Shown in pieces: positions 28,001-35,050 of a stretch of 64,000 nucleotides of DNA. The stretch is taken from the NCBI GenBank assembly GCA_934541105.1, contig CAKTDA010000005.1, positions 124,001-188,000 of the forward strand, in the 5' to 3' direction. The stretch comes from an uncultured Luteitalea sp. GTDB lineage: Bacteria > Acidobacteriota > Vicinamibacteria > Vicinamibacterales > Vicinamibacteraceae. Each line of letters starts with the position of its first letter. Position 1 is the first letter of the stretch. The notes under the pieces are model-generated. The model ran no database searches and was not told where the DNA came from. It worked only from the letters and a program-made list of their open reading frames with translations. The position numbers were made by a program, and so were the translations under genes.

Positions 28001-29455
28001 CTACTCGAGTCGCAGGGCGACGCCGGCGATCTTGCCGTCCGGTGCGATCGTGAACGTGCAGCGTACCCCGACGCCATCGAAACCGGCGAGATACGACCGC
28101 AGGCGTCCCGTGTCGGACGTCGACTCCTCCATCAGTGCAAAGGAGCGCATCGGACCGAACGCGCCGATGCGGTAGGTCCCTTCCTTGATGCGATCCGGGA
28201 AGAAGAACGCCTGTGCCTCCGGTGTGAACCACTCCTTCTCACCGGTCCCCGCCGCCATGGTCGTCACGACCGACTTCAGGAATGCCGTCTCGGTCGGGTT
28301 CGAATCAGGGATCGGCTTCGGCGCGCCCTCACGCAGTGCGGGGATGTAGATCTCGGCGATGCCGTTGGCGATGCGCTCGGCGCCGCCGCTGCCTTCATTG
28401 GCCAGCACGATCACCGACAGCTTGTCGTCCACGAAGCGCGCGTAGTAGGTTGAGAAGCCGGGGATGCCGCCGCTGTGTCCGTAGCGCGTGTGCCCGCGAT
28501 ACGGCGACACACTCCAGCCGAAGCCATATGGGTGGGTCTTGCCGTCGGCAATCGGTGCCGGCGCGTACATCGCGGCAAGGCTGGCAGGCGACAGCACCGG
28601 GCGCTTCGCCAGCGTCTCGTCCCACTTTGCCAGGTCCAGCACCGAGACGAGCAGCGCGCCTGCCGCATACGGCTGCGTCGGGCTCACGTACTCGCCATTC
28701 TTCAGCACGCCGTTCTCCCAGGCGTATCCCTGGGCGCGATGTGGGACGACGATGGAGTGGTCGTTCACGCGGGCGGTCGCCATGCCGGCCGGCTTGAACA
28801 GCCGCGCCTCCAGCACGGTGCCCCACGGCTTGCCGGTGATCTTCTCGATCATCATGCCCAGCAGCACGTAGCCGGAGTTGTTGTAGCGCCACTTCTCTCC
28901 GGGCGCGAAGTCCATCGGACGGTCGCGCACCAGGGCGATCAGTTCCGCTGGCGTGAAGTCCTTGCGCATCAGCGACCCGAAGTCGGGCACGCTCGTGTAG
29001 CTCGGAATGCCGGACGTGTGATTCAGGAGCTGCGCGACGGTCACCGCACTCCATGCGTCGGGGACGTCCGGCAACACACTACGCAACGGCGTCGAGAGTG
29101 TCAGCCTGGATTCCTCGACGAGCTGCATCACCACCGTGGCCGTGAACTGCTTGGTCACCGAGGCCAGCTGATACATCGTGTGCTCGGTGGCCGGCACCTC
29201 GTGTTCGACGTTGGCCAGTCCATAGCCCCCGGCATGGACGACGACGCCGTCGCGAAGCACGGCGATCGAGAGGCCGGGGATGCGGCGCGCCTTCATCTGG
29301 CTGGCGACGAAGGCATCGACCTCGGCGAGCGTCGAGGTGGTGGTGCGCGTCGAAACACGCGCGTGTGTCTGCGCGTCCGCCCAGGTGGGGCCGAGACCGA
29401 CGAGCAGGACAGCGAGGAAGGGCGCGGCCAGGCGGCGCCACACGCAAATCGGCAT
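28001..29455 (-). CDS. Exported class C beta-lactamase-like serine hydrolase
   Basis: A 484-residue protein with signal peptide (MPICVWRRLAAPFLAVLLVGLGPTWADAQ). Class C/DD-peptidase signatures: SVTK (nucleophile Ser, Lys two turns on) in MYQLASVTKQFTA, YNN in WRYNNSGYVLLG, and a HSGG motif (YGHSGGIPGFS) in place of KTG. A C-terminal domain of about 120 residues follows the fold (FFPDRIKEGTYRIGAF...). It is more likely an esterase or peptidase than a drug-resistance beta-lactamase. Divergent from the M20 peptidase gene. Confidence 0.9.
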   Translation of the reverse strand: MPICVWRRLAAPFLAVLLVGLGPTWADAQTHARVSTRTTTSTLAEVDAFVASQMKARRIPGLSIAVLRDGVVVHAGGYGLANVEHEVPATEHTMYQLASVTKQFTATVVMQLVEESRLTLSTPLRSVLPDVPDAWSAVTVAQLLNHTSGIPSYTSVPDFGSLMRKDFTPAELIALVRDRPMDFAPGEKWRYNNSGYVLLGMMIEKITGKPWGTVLEARLFKPAGMATARVNDHSIVVPHRAQGYAWENGVLKNGEYVSPTQPYAAGALLVSVLDLAKWDETLAKRPVLSPASLAAMYAPAPIADGKTHPYGFGWSVSPYRGHTRYGHSGGIPGFSTYYARFVDDKLSVIVLANEGSGGAERIANGIAEIYIPALREGAPKPIPDSNPTETAFLKSVVTTMAAGTGEKEWFTPEAQAFFFPDRIKEGTYRIGAFGPMRSFALMEESTSDTGRLRSYLAGFDGVGVRCTFTIAPDGKIAGVALRLE

Positions 29456-29544
29456 GGGCGTAGATACGGGCGAGGACGGCGAAGGTTCCGGCGTGCCGCG
29501 CCACGTGAGGCCTGCGAGAACGGTGGGTGCACCCCCACGTGAGA

Positions 29545-29550
29545 TACAGT
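29545..29550 (+). promoter_or_regulatory. -10 box of the M20 peptidase gene (leaderless start)
   Basis: TACAGT ends 8 nt before ATG 29559 with no ribosome-binding site. Confidence 0.45.
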
Positions 29551-29558
29551 GCGCGCAC

Positions 29559-30998
29559 ATGTTGCTCGGTCGGATTCTTCTGGCGTCCACCCTCTGCGTG
29601 CTCACGTTCGTTCCCGACGCTGGCGCACAGCACTCCAGTGCGGACTACACGCAGCCGTTCCAGCGCAAGGCCCTCGAGATCTACCGCAGCATCGTCGCGA
29701 TGCGGACAGCCGCGGGGCAGGGGAAGGTGCCGGCCATGGCCGAATACCTGGCCGAACAGTTCCGCGAGGGCGGATTCCCTTCTGCCGACGTCCACGTCCT
29801 GCCGCTGACGCTGCCGACCGGCGAGAAGACCGCCGCCCTTGTCGTGCGTTATCGCGGCGACGGATCCGCTGCCAGGAAGCCGATCCTGCTGCTGGCGCAC
29901 ATGGACGTCGTCGACGCTCGACGCGAGGACTGGACGCGCGACCCGTTCACGCTGGTCGAGGAGAACGGCTACTTCTTCGGTCGCGGCAGCGCTGACGACA
30001 AGTTCGGCGTCACTTCGCTCACCGCGACGTTCCTGCGCCTCAAGGCCGAAGGGTTCGTGCCGACCCGCGACCTGGTGATTGCCTTCTCCGGGGATGAGGA
30101 GACGGGCATGCTCTCGGCACGTGACCTGGTGACGACTCACCGCGCGCTCACCGACGCCGAATTCGCGCTCAACGACGATGGCGGCGGAGGCCAGCTCGAC
30201 GAGGACGGGACAGCGGTCGCGTTCTTCATCCAGACGTCGGAGAAGACCTACGCGACCTTCGAGATGACGGTCACCAACCCTGGTGGGCATAGTTCGACGC
30301 CACGCGCCGACAGCGCCATCGTCGATCTCGCGGCCGTGATCACACGATTGGCAGCGTTTCGCTTCCCGATCGCGATGAACGACACCACGCGGGCGTACCT
30401 GCGTGCCATGAGCACGCTCACGCCGGGGCCGGCTGGCGACGCCATGGCCCGCCTTGCTGCAGATCCCGGCGATCGCGCCGCGGCTGACCAACTGTGGCGC
30501 CATCCCGAGGTCGTCGGCATCACGCGCACCACATGCGTGCCGACGATGCTGCGGGCCGGTCATGCCGAGAATGCCCTGGCGCAGTCTGCAACGGTAACCG
30601 TCAACTGCCGCATCTTTCCTGGCGAGTCAGTCGAGGCGGTCAAGGCGACGCTGCAGGGCGTCGCCGAGCTGAAAGACGTGAAGGTCTCGCTCCTCGGCGA
30701 GGCGATTCCAAGTCCCGCGTCGCCCGTGCGAGACGATGTCACCGCTGCCGTGACCGCCTCCGTGCATGCCCGCTATCCCGGCATTCCCGTCATCCCCTAC
30801 ATGGCGCCGTACGCCACCGATGGTCGCGAGGTGCGGTCAGCCGGCATTCCCACATACGGCGTGATGGGCCTGTTCATGAAAGACAGCGATCAGTTCGCGC
30901 ATGGGTTGAATGAGCGGGTGCCCGTGCAGCAGCTGTTCGGCGCCCTGGAACACTGGAGGGGGCTGCTCACGAGCCTGGCCGGACGCGCGGCACGCTGA
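29559..30998 (+). CDS. Exported M20-family metallopeptidase
   Basis: A 479-residue zinc peptidase/amidohydrolase with signal peptide (MLLGRILLASTLCVLTFVPDAGAQ). Metal ligands in order: LLLAHMDVVDA (His, Asp), GRGSADDKFG (bridging Asp), AFSGDEETGM (catalytic Glu pair), and a late His in SDQFAHGLNER. The dimerisation lid lies between, with the NPGGHSSTP motif. Family members remove C-terminal or N-acyl groups from short peptides or amino acids. Start ATG 29559. Confidence 0.92.
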   Translation: MLLGRILLASTLCVLTFVPDAGAQHSSADYTQPFQRKALEIYRSIVAMRTAAGQGKVPAMAEYLAEQFREGGFPSADVHVLPLTLPTGEKTAALVVRYRGDGSAARKPILLLAHMDVVDARREDWTRDPFTLVEENGYFFGRGSADDKFGVTSLTATFLRLKAEGFVPTRDLVIAFSGDEETGMLSARDLVTTHRALTDAEFALNDDGGGGQLDEDGTAVAFFIQTSEKTYATFEMTVTNPGGHSSTPRADSAIVDLAAVITRLAAFRFPIAMNDTTRAYLRAMSTLTPGPAGDAMARLAADPGDRAAADQLWRHPEVVGITRTTCVPTMLRAGHAENALAQSATVTVNCRIFPGESVEAVKATLQGVAELKDVKVSLLGEAIPSPASPVRDDVTAAVTASVHARYPGIPVIPYMAPYATDGREVRSAGIPTYGVMGLFMKDSDQFAHGLNERVPVQQLFGALEHWRGLLTSLAGRAAR

Positions 30999-31055
30999 CG
31001 TCGCCGCAACACCGCGAACACCATCTGGAGATCGCGGCGTCGCGGCAATGGAGAC

Positions 31056-31715
31056 CTATCGACCGGCCCGGCGCCGCCACGCCCGTCCGCCGACCGTCAT
31101 GAGCCCCACGCCAAGGAGTGCAAGAGAGGCGGGCTCAGGGACGCTGGCCAACTGCGCCTCGACGTTGTCGAGGGCAATAGCCTGGAAGTCGCCAAACGCG
31201 CTGCCGGCGGTGAAGAACTGATCTGCCGCGACCAGGAGTTCGTCGAACCCCGACGAGTCCTTCCAGCCCACGACTACGCCGGTGGCCAGGTCCGGTGCGA
31301 AGCCGCCACCCGTCTTCACGCCGTTCGATCGCGTTTCCCACAGGAGACCGTTCTTTCCGGCGCCATAGCCGTCACCGAGTTGGAACTCGAGCGCCTCGAA
31401 CCGCGCACCATCGGTGGCCTTGATGGTCACGAAACTCGAATTGCCGTCGTCCCCGTAGAAGAACCCGACGGTGCTCCCGTTGCCGAGCGCATCGAAGCCG
31501 ATGAAGCTGGTATCCGGCGTGGTGATACTCAGGCCATCCTCGCTGTAGGCCGACAGATCGATGCCGATGGCATCGAGGCCATCGAAGGTCGCCTTGCGAT
31601 CGACGATGGTTACAGCGGAGCCGGCGCCAGTCGCGAAGATGGGTGCGGCGCTTGCGTTGGCGGCAAGCCCGACGAACGTCAACGAGAGGACGAGTGCATT
31701 CGTAGTGAGCGACAT
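31056..31715 (-). CDS. PEP-CTERM sorting-domain protein
   Basis: A 219-residue exported protein. ATG 31715 follows AGGAG; the signal peptide is SLTTNALVLSLTFVGLAANASA. The middle is a beta-rich domain with no recognised enzyme motif (FATGAGSAVTIVDRKATFDGLDAIGIDLSAY). The C-terminus is a complete PEP-CTERM signal: VPEPASLALLGVGLMTVGG followed by RAWRRRAGR. An exosortase, not in this window, would cut it and place it in the envelope or exopolysaccharide. Confidence 0.92.
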   Translation of the reverse strand: MSLTTNALVLSLTFVGLAANASAAPIFATGAGSAVTIVDRKATFDGLDAIGIDLSAYSEDGLSITTPDTSFIGFDALGNGSTVGFFYGDDGNSSFVTIKATDGARFEALEFQLGDGYGAGKNGLLWETRSNGVKTGGGFAPDLATGVVVGWKDSSGFDELLVAADQFFTAGSAFGDFQAIALDNVEAQLASVPEPASLALLGVGLMTVGGRAWRRRAGR

Positions 31716-32206
31716 CGTTGTGCTCCTGTTGGAGATGAAGGACCGGACAGTTCGATCCGGGAACCACGCTGGATGAAGGCAAGCCGCTCGCGTTGTCGGA
31801 ACGCGGGCCGGACATCGGTCGATGCTGACCTGAGCGGCAGCGCCGCTGCGCTCAGCACCTGCGTCGCAACGAACCTCATGGGGAGGGGAACCGCAACGCC
31901 GCGGTCGGCTCGTGGACGTCGCGGTGCAGAAGAACACCGCTGCCTTGACTAACGGAGAGCGCAGCGCGAGCGAACGGGAGCGCCGCACGTTCAGCGCCGA
32001 AACGACCGGACCTCACAGTTGGTAAGCGAGCCTGACGACTGACAAACGACGGACAACGCGAGGCGGCGTCGAGCACCCTCCAGTGGTTTCACACGGAGAC
32101 CGCCCGCTGGGAGCGCTTCGGTTGAGCACTCGCCGACGGCAGAAGGCGGCGTTGCTTGGCTCCGCAGCAGACCGGCTTCCGCTTTTCAGCCGCACGGCGA
32201 TTCCTC
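31716..32206. other. Gene-free stretch at the left edge of the accessory islet
   Basis: No convincing coding frame is seen in about 490 nt. It holds an imperfect hairpin around 31831-31854 (TGAGCGGCAGC against GCTGCGCTCA) and the left copy of the 27-bp direct repeat (32037-32063). Base composition drops below that of the flanking genes towards the toxin-antitoxin operon. Confidence 0.5.
32037..32063 (+). repeat. 27-bp direct repeat, left copy
   Basis: Reads GACTGACAAACGAC then G then GACAACGCGAGG; identical to 33633-33659 except for the central base. Weak similarity continues about 30 bp to the right in both copies. The pair brackets the toxin-antitoxin genes and the broken Ymh gene. Confidence 0.75.
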
Positions 32207-32238
32207 TTGACCGTTCGTTGTAACGTTGTTATAACGAA
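32207..32238 (+). promoter_or_regulatory. Promoter and overlapping operator of the AbrB-Doc operon
   Basis: TTGACC (32207-32212) and TATAAC (32230-32235) are 17 bp apart. An inverted repeat TTCGTTGTAAC / GTTATAACGAA (32214-32224 and 32228-32238, one mismatch, 3-bp spacer) covers the spacer and -10. Autoregulation by an antitoxin binding such a dyad is the usual arrangement. Confidence 0.8.
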
Positions 32239-32299
32239 CAGTGTCGCTGTTCTCGGTTTCAGGGCGCCGTACAAAGTCCTGCTGAAAGGGCGTCAAGCC

Positions 32300-32530
32300 A
32301 TGCCACACATCAAGGCGATCACCCGAATCGGAAACTCCGCGGGCCTGATCCTCGACCGTCCCATCATGAATCAGATGGGGTGGGACATCGCGACGGAGCT
32401 GGAGATCGTGAGTGACGGTGACCGCGTCATCCTGACGCGCCATCGACGCGCCACTGACGCGGAGGTAAGCGCCTCGGCCAAGCGAATGGTCGAGAAGCAC
32501 CGAGCCTCCCTGGAGCGGTTGGGGCGCTAG
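32300..32530 (+). CDS. AbrB/MazE-type antitoxin
   Basis: A 76-residue protein. The SpoVT-AbrB swapped-hairpin domain is at the N-terminus (IKAITRIGNSAGLILDRPIMNQMGWDIATELEIVSDGDRVILTRH). A charged C-terminal tail (RATDAEVSASAKRMVEKHRASLERLGR) is probably the toxin-neutralising part. ATG 32300 was chosen because the AbrB domain begins there. It lies 24 nt upstream of doc and likely represses the operon through the dyad at 32214-32238. Confidence 0.88.
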   Translation: MPHIKAITRIGNSAGLILDRPIMNQMGWDIATELEIVSDGDRVILTRHRRATDAEVSASAKRMVEKHRASLERLGR

Positions 32531-32554
32531 CCCACCGCAAGGACCCGCACTTGG

Positions 32555-32956
32555 ATGGCTGACACCAACTATCTCTCGGCCGACCAAGTGCTCGAACTGC
32601 ATCGTCTCGCCCTCACCGTCGGACCCAACCGTGGTGAGGGCACCCGATCCGAGCATCTGTTTCAATCGGCCGTCGCTCAGCCCCAACAGACATTTTGCGG
32701 CCAGGACCTGTACGAGACCGTCGGCCAGAAGGCGGCCGCGCTCGCGTTCTCGCTCGCCGAGAACCAACCGTTCGTAGACGGCAACAAGCGCACTGCCGCT
32801 CTTGCGATGACGGTGTTTCTCGACATCAACGGCCACACGCTCTGGCTGGAACACGACTTGGAACTTGCCGAAGTGTTCGAAGCGATCGGTCACAAGAGAC
32901 TGGACCAGCCCGGCTTCTTCGCCTGGGTTGAAGAGCGGGTCAGGCTCAGCCACTAA
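32555..32956 (+). CDS. doc: Doc-type (Fic fold) toxin with altered active-site motif
   Basis: A 133-residue death-on-curing family protein: YLSADQVLELHRLAL at the N-terminus, FCGQDLYETVGQKAAALAFSLAENQPFVDGNKRTAALAMTVFLDINGH in the core. The active Doc motif is HxFx(D/E)xNKR. Here the first residue is Gln (AENQPFVDGNKRT, codon CAA), one base away from His. Doc phosphorylates EF-Tu and its His is required for toxicity in P1 Doc. This copy may therefore be inactive, while the rest of the fold is intact. Paired with an AbrB-type antitoxin and not with Phd. Confidence 0.9.
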   Translation: MADTNYLSADQVLELHRLALTVGPNRGEGTRSEHLFQSAVAQPQQTFCGQDLYETVGQKAAALAFSLAENQPFVDGNKRTAALAMTVFLDINGHTLWLEHDLELAEVFEAIGHKRLDQPGFFAWVEERVRLSH

Positions 32957-32992
32957 CGCGCTCGTGTACCTTCTGCGTCAGGCACCCCGCTG

Positions 32993-33591
32993 ATGTCGCG
33001 CGTCCGCCTTTTCACGGGCCAGCAACTCGAGGCGATCGCGAAGGTGATTGCCGATACCGAGACCGGACTCAAAGGCTCGGAGATCGGCCACATCCTCGCC
33101 AGCGCTGGCATCAAGGACGTCTCCCCCGACAGCACGAAGTGGATTCGCCTGTACAACGCCTGGGTCGAAGACCAGAACTCCGCCCGGATGGGAAACTGCG
33201 TGATCAAGGTCATCACGCGTGCGATGTCGCCGATCCGATACACCACCAATACGACCTGTTCAGGCGACGGCAAACGGACCTGAATCAAGTCCTCGTGATG
33301 TGCGGGATGCGGCTGGGTGATGACGGTCAAGTGCGGAATCACGCGGCGGCGACGACGCTCACAGAGGCCCAAACTCGAGCCGGCCGGCTGCAATCTGCGT
33401 TGGAGTGGCGAGGAGTGCATCCGGACGTGCTCACGTACTGTCGCGCGGAGCTGCTGCAGGAGAACTACTTCCACGCGGTGCTCGAAGCGATGAAGAGCAT
33501 CGCGGCGAAAATTCGAGCCATGACTGACCTCCCGTCGGACGGGGCGGCCCTTGCGCAGGAGGCGTTCGGCTTGTCTAGCCGTGATCGCTAG
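32993..33591 (+). pseudogene. Ymh-family (TIGR02391) gene, frameshifted and 3'-truncated
   Basis: The first frame from ATG 32993 encodes FTGQQLEAIAKVIADTETGLKGSEIGHIL...NCVIKVITRAMSPIRY, the N-terminal part of Hypoth_Ymh/TIGR02391 proteins, then reads into a stop at 33283. From about 33250 a second frame continues the family sequence (RRRQTDLNQVLVMCGMRLGDDGQVRN..., HPDVLTYCRAELLQENYFHAVLEAMKSIAAKIRAMTDL) to 33591. The usual last about 50 residues are missing: it ends soon after DGAALAQEAFGL, 40 nt before the right direct repeat. Family members occur in defence-type loci; the function is not established. A sequencing error could explain the shift but not the truncation. Confidence 0.8.
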
Positions 33592-33632
33592 CGATGCATT
33601 TCGAGGCTGGCCGAGCAGGACCACCGGTCTGG

Positions 33633-33659
33633 GACTGACAAACGACTGACAACGCGAGG
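33633..33659 (+). repeat. 27-bp direct repeat, right copy
   Basis: Reads GACTGACAAACGAC then T then GACAACGCGAGG; one mismatch to 32037-32063. Contains an internal repeat of ACTGACAA. It lies 97 bp from the 3' end of tRNA-Arg. Confidence 0.75.
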
Positions 33660-33756
33660 TAGCCTCAAGTTGCCTCTGGCTGTCTCCAGACGGAAGGCGC
33701 TCGCCGAGCGCAATTTGGATGTGTTCTCGTAAATCTTTGTAGGTCAGGCACTTAGT

Positions 33757-33833
33757 TGGCACGCCCGGCAGGGCTCGAACCTGCGACCCCCGGCTTAGAA
33801 GGCCGGTGCTCTATCCAGCTGAGCTACGGGCGC
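33757..33833 (-). tRNA. tRNA-Arg(TCT)
   Basis: 77 nt including an encoded CCA (33759-33757). The acceptor stem GCGCCCG pairs with CGGGCGT (first pair G-U). The D arm has AGCTCAGCTGGATAGAGC. The anticodon stem CCGGC/GCCGG encloses loop CTTCTAA, anticodon TCT. The T arm GGTTCGAGCC is intact. It reads AGA codons, rare in this genome. It adjoins the accessory islet. Confidence 0.95.
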
Positions 33834-33903
33834 ACTCCCGCCGATTATCGCACCCGTCCGCCGTGACGGCTCCGCCACCCGGCGCGGCGATGCGATCACC
33901 GGC

Positions 33904-34512
33904 TCACGGTGCCGACGCGGCGCGTGCGAGGAACGCATCGCAGTGCGCACGCAGTGCCGGGAAGAACTCCGCGAAGTCGGCCGAGAACTCGCCGTACTGC
34001 GCGGCGAGGTCGTCGGCCGCACCGCCGATGCCCGCCGCGACGGGCGTGCGGCGGGCCATCCCGCGCAGGGCACTCGCCACGCCCTCGATGCTCGCGTAGC
34101 CGGTGAGCCAGCGGCCGCGCGTCATGGCGTGCACGAGCGGGTGCACATCGCCGGGAAGGCGCGCGAGGTTCACGCGGAGCGTGCGATGGACGTCGTCTGC
34201 GAACGCGTCGAGGTCGCCCTGACCGTGCACCGGCCACTCACGCGCGAGCACGTGGTCGTAGTAGATGTCCACGAGCACGCCCGACAGCAGGCCGTACCGG
34301 CCGGCGATGCGCTGCTTGCTGCGGCGCACGACCGGGTGCCTGTCCGAGAACGAGTCGATCGTGCGGTGCAGCCGGATGCCCGTGCGCATCCGCTCGCTGA
34401 CCCCCGGATGGTCGAACCGCTCGACGCGCCCCTTGACGGTGTCGCCGAGCAGGTTGCCCAGGCGGAGCTCGTCGTCGTCAGCCGACAGGAGGAAGTGCGC
34501 GAGGAAGTTCAC
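33904..34512 (-). CDS. acpH: Acyl carrier protein phosphodiesterase (AcpH/DUF479 family)
   Basis: A 202-residue protein starting at GTG 34512. Family blocks: MNFLAHFLLSADDDELRLGNLLGDTVKG, GIRLHRTIDSFSDRHPVVRRSKQRI, and GLLSGVLVDIYYDHVLAREW (HD-like metal residues). AcpH removes the 4'-phosphopantetheine group from holo-ACP. It follows the small membrane protein by 5 nt and is probably co-transcribed with it. Confidence 0.85.
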   Translation of the reverse strand: MNFLAHFLLSADDDELRLGNLLGDTVKGRVERFDHPGVSERMRTGIRLHRTIDSFSDRHPVVRRSKQRIAGRYGLLSGVLVDIYYDHVLAREWPVHGQGDLDAFADDVHRTLRVNLARLPGDVHPLVHAMTRGRWLTGYASIEGVASALRGMARRTPVAAGIGGAADDLAAQYGEFSADFAEFFPALRAHCDAFLARAASAP

Positions 34513-34517
34513 ATGGG

Positions 34518-34943
34518 CTACGAGACGCTGGCCGTCCCGGGCGAGAACGCCGGCGGGTCGCTGGCGGGGAACGACTCCTCGGACGCCTCGTCGACGCTCG
34601 CGTTCTGCTCGTCAAGCGAACGGCGATCCGCGTCGAGCCAGCCCCGCATGCGCTCGACGTCGTCATGTCCCATCAGCGCACGGGTCAACAGGATGCCGAC
34701 CCCGATGCCAACGAGGCCCACGCCAAGCCACGTCAGCCTCTCTCGCGCGTGGTGCCCGTAGTCGAGGCCGGGCCGGTCGCCGAGCCACGCACCGCTGTGC
34801 GGCGCGTCCTCCGACAGTCCCTCGCCGAATGCGTCGACCGGGTAGCCCCGTCCGCCTCGCTTGCCCTTCCACAGCCTTGGTCCGAACATGTGCGCGGCCT
34901 CCTCGCCGGATGACTCTGTGCGATTCGATCGGTCTTCCAGCAT
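34518..34943 (-). CDS. Small membrane protein with SFPASDPP tail
   Basis: A 141-residue protein from ATG 34943 (an internal ATG at 34889 is possible). An N-terminal soluble stretch (GYPVDAFGEGLSEDAPHSG) is followed by one membrane helix (LTWLGVGLVGIGVGILLTRALMG) and a tail DEQNASVDEASEESFPASDPPAFSPG. This tail matches the C-terminus of the protein at 4656-4919. Function unknown. Confidence 0.7.
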   Translation of the reverse strand: MLEDRSNRTESSGEEAAHMFGPRLWKGKRGGRGYPVDAFGEGLSEDAPHSGAWLGDRPGLDYGHHARERLTWLGVGLVGIGVGILLTRALMGHDDVERMRGWLDADRRSLDEQNASVDEASEESFPASDPPAFSPGTASVS

Positions 34944-35038
34944 CGTCTCACAACAGGCAGCTGAACCCTCGCGACCCAGCCCCAGGACGCCGCACGCCGG
35001 CGGCCGAATCCCGAGCCGTATTCCACCCGGCCCTGCCG

Positions 35039-35044
35039 TACACT
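35039..35044 (+). promoter_or_regulatory. -10 box of the D-aminoacylase-like gene (leaderless start)
   Basis: TACACT ends 6 nt before GTG 35051 with no ribosome-binding site. Confidence 0.45.
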
Positions 35045-35050
35045 CCCCCT

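Noticed and set aside
28001..29455. Antibiotic-resistance beta-lactamase
   Set aside because: Class C-like fold only, with HSGG in place of KTG and an extra C-terminal domain; more likely an esterase or peptidase.
31930..32040. Integron attC-like site left of the toxin-antitoxin genes
   Set aside because: The CTAAC and GTTCAG segments do not fit the RYYYAAC/GTTRRRY core pairs, and no integron integrase is present.
32953..33762. Antisense frame over the broken Ymh gene reaching the tRNA
   Set aside because: A stretch near 33650-33740 looks protein-like (YKDLREHIQIALGERL), but most of the frame is antisense to Ymh family sequence. At best a remnant of a lost gene end.
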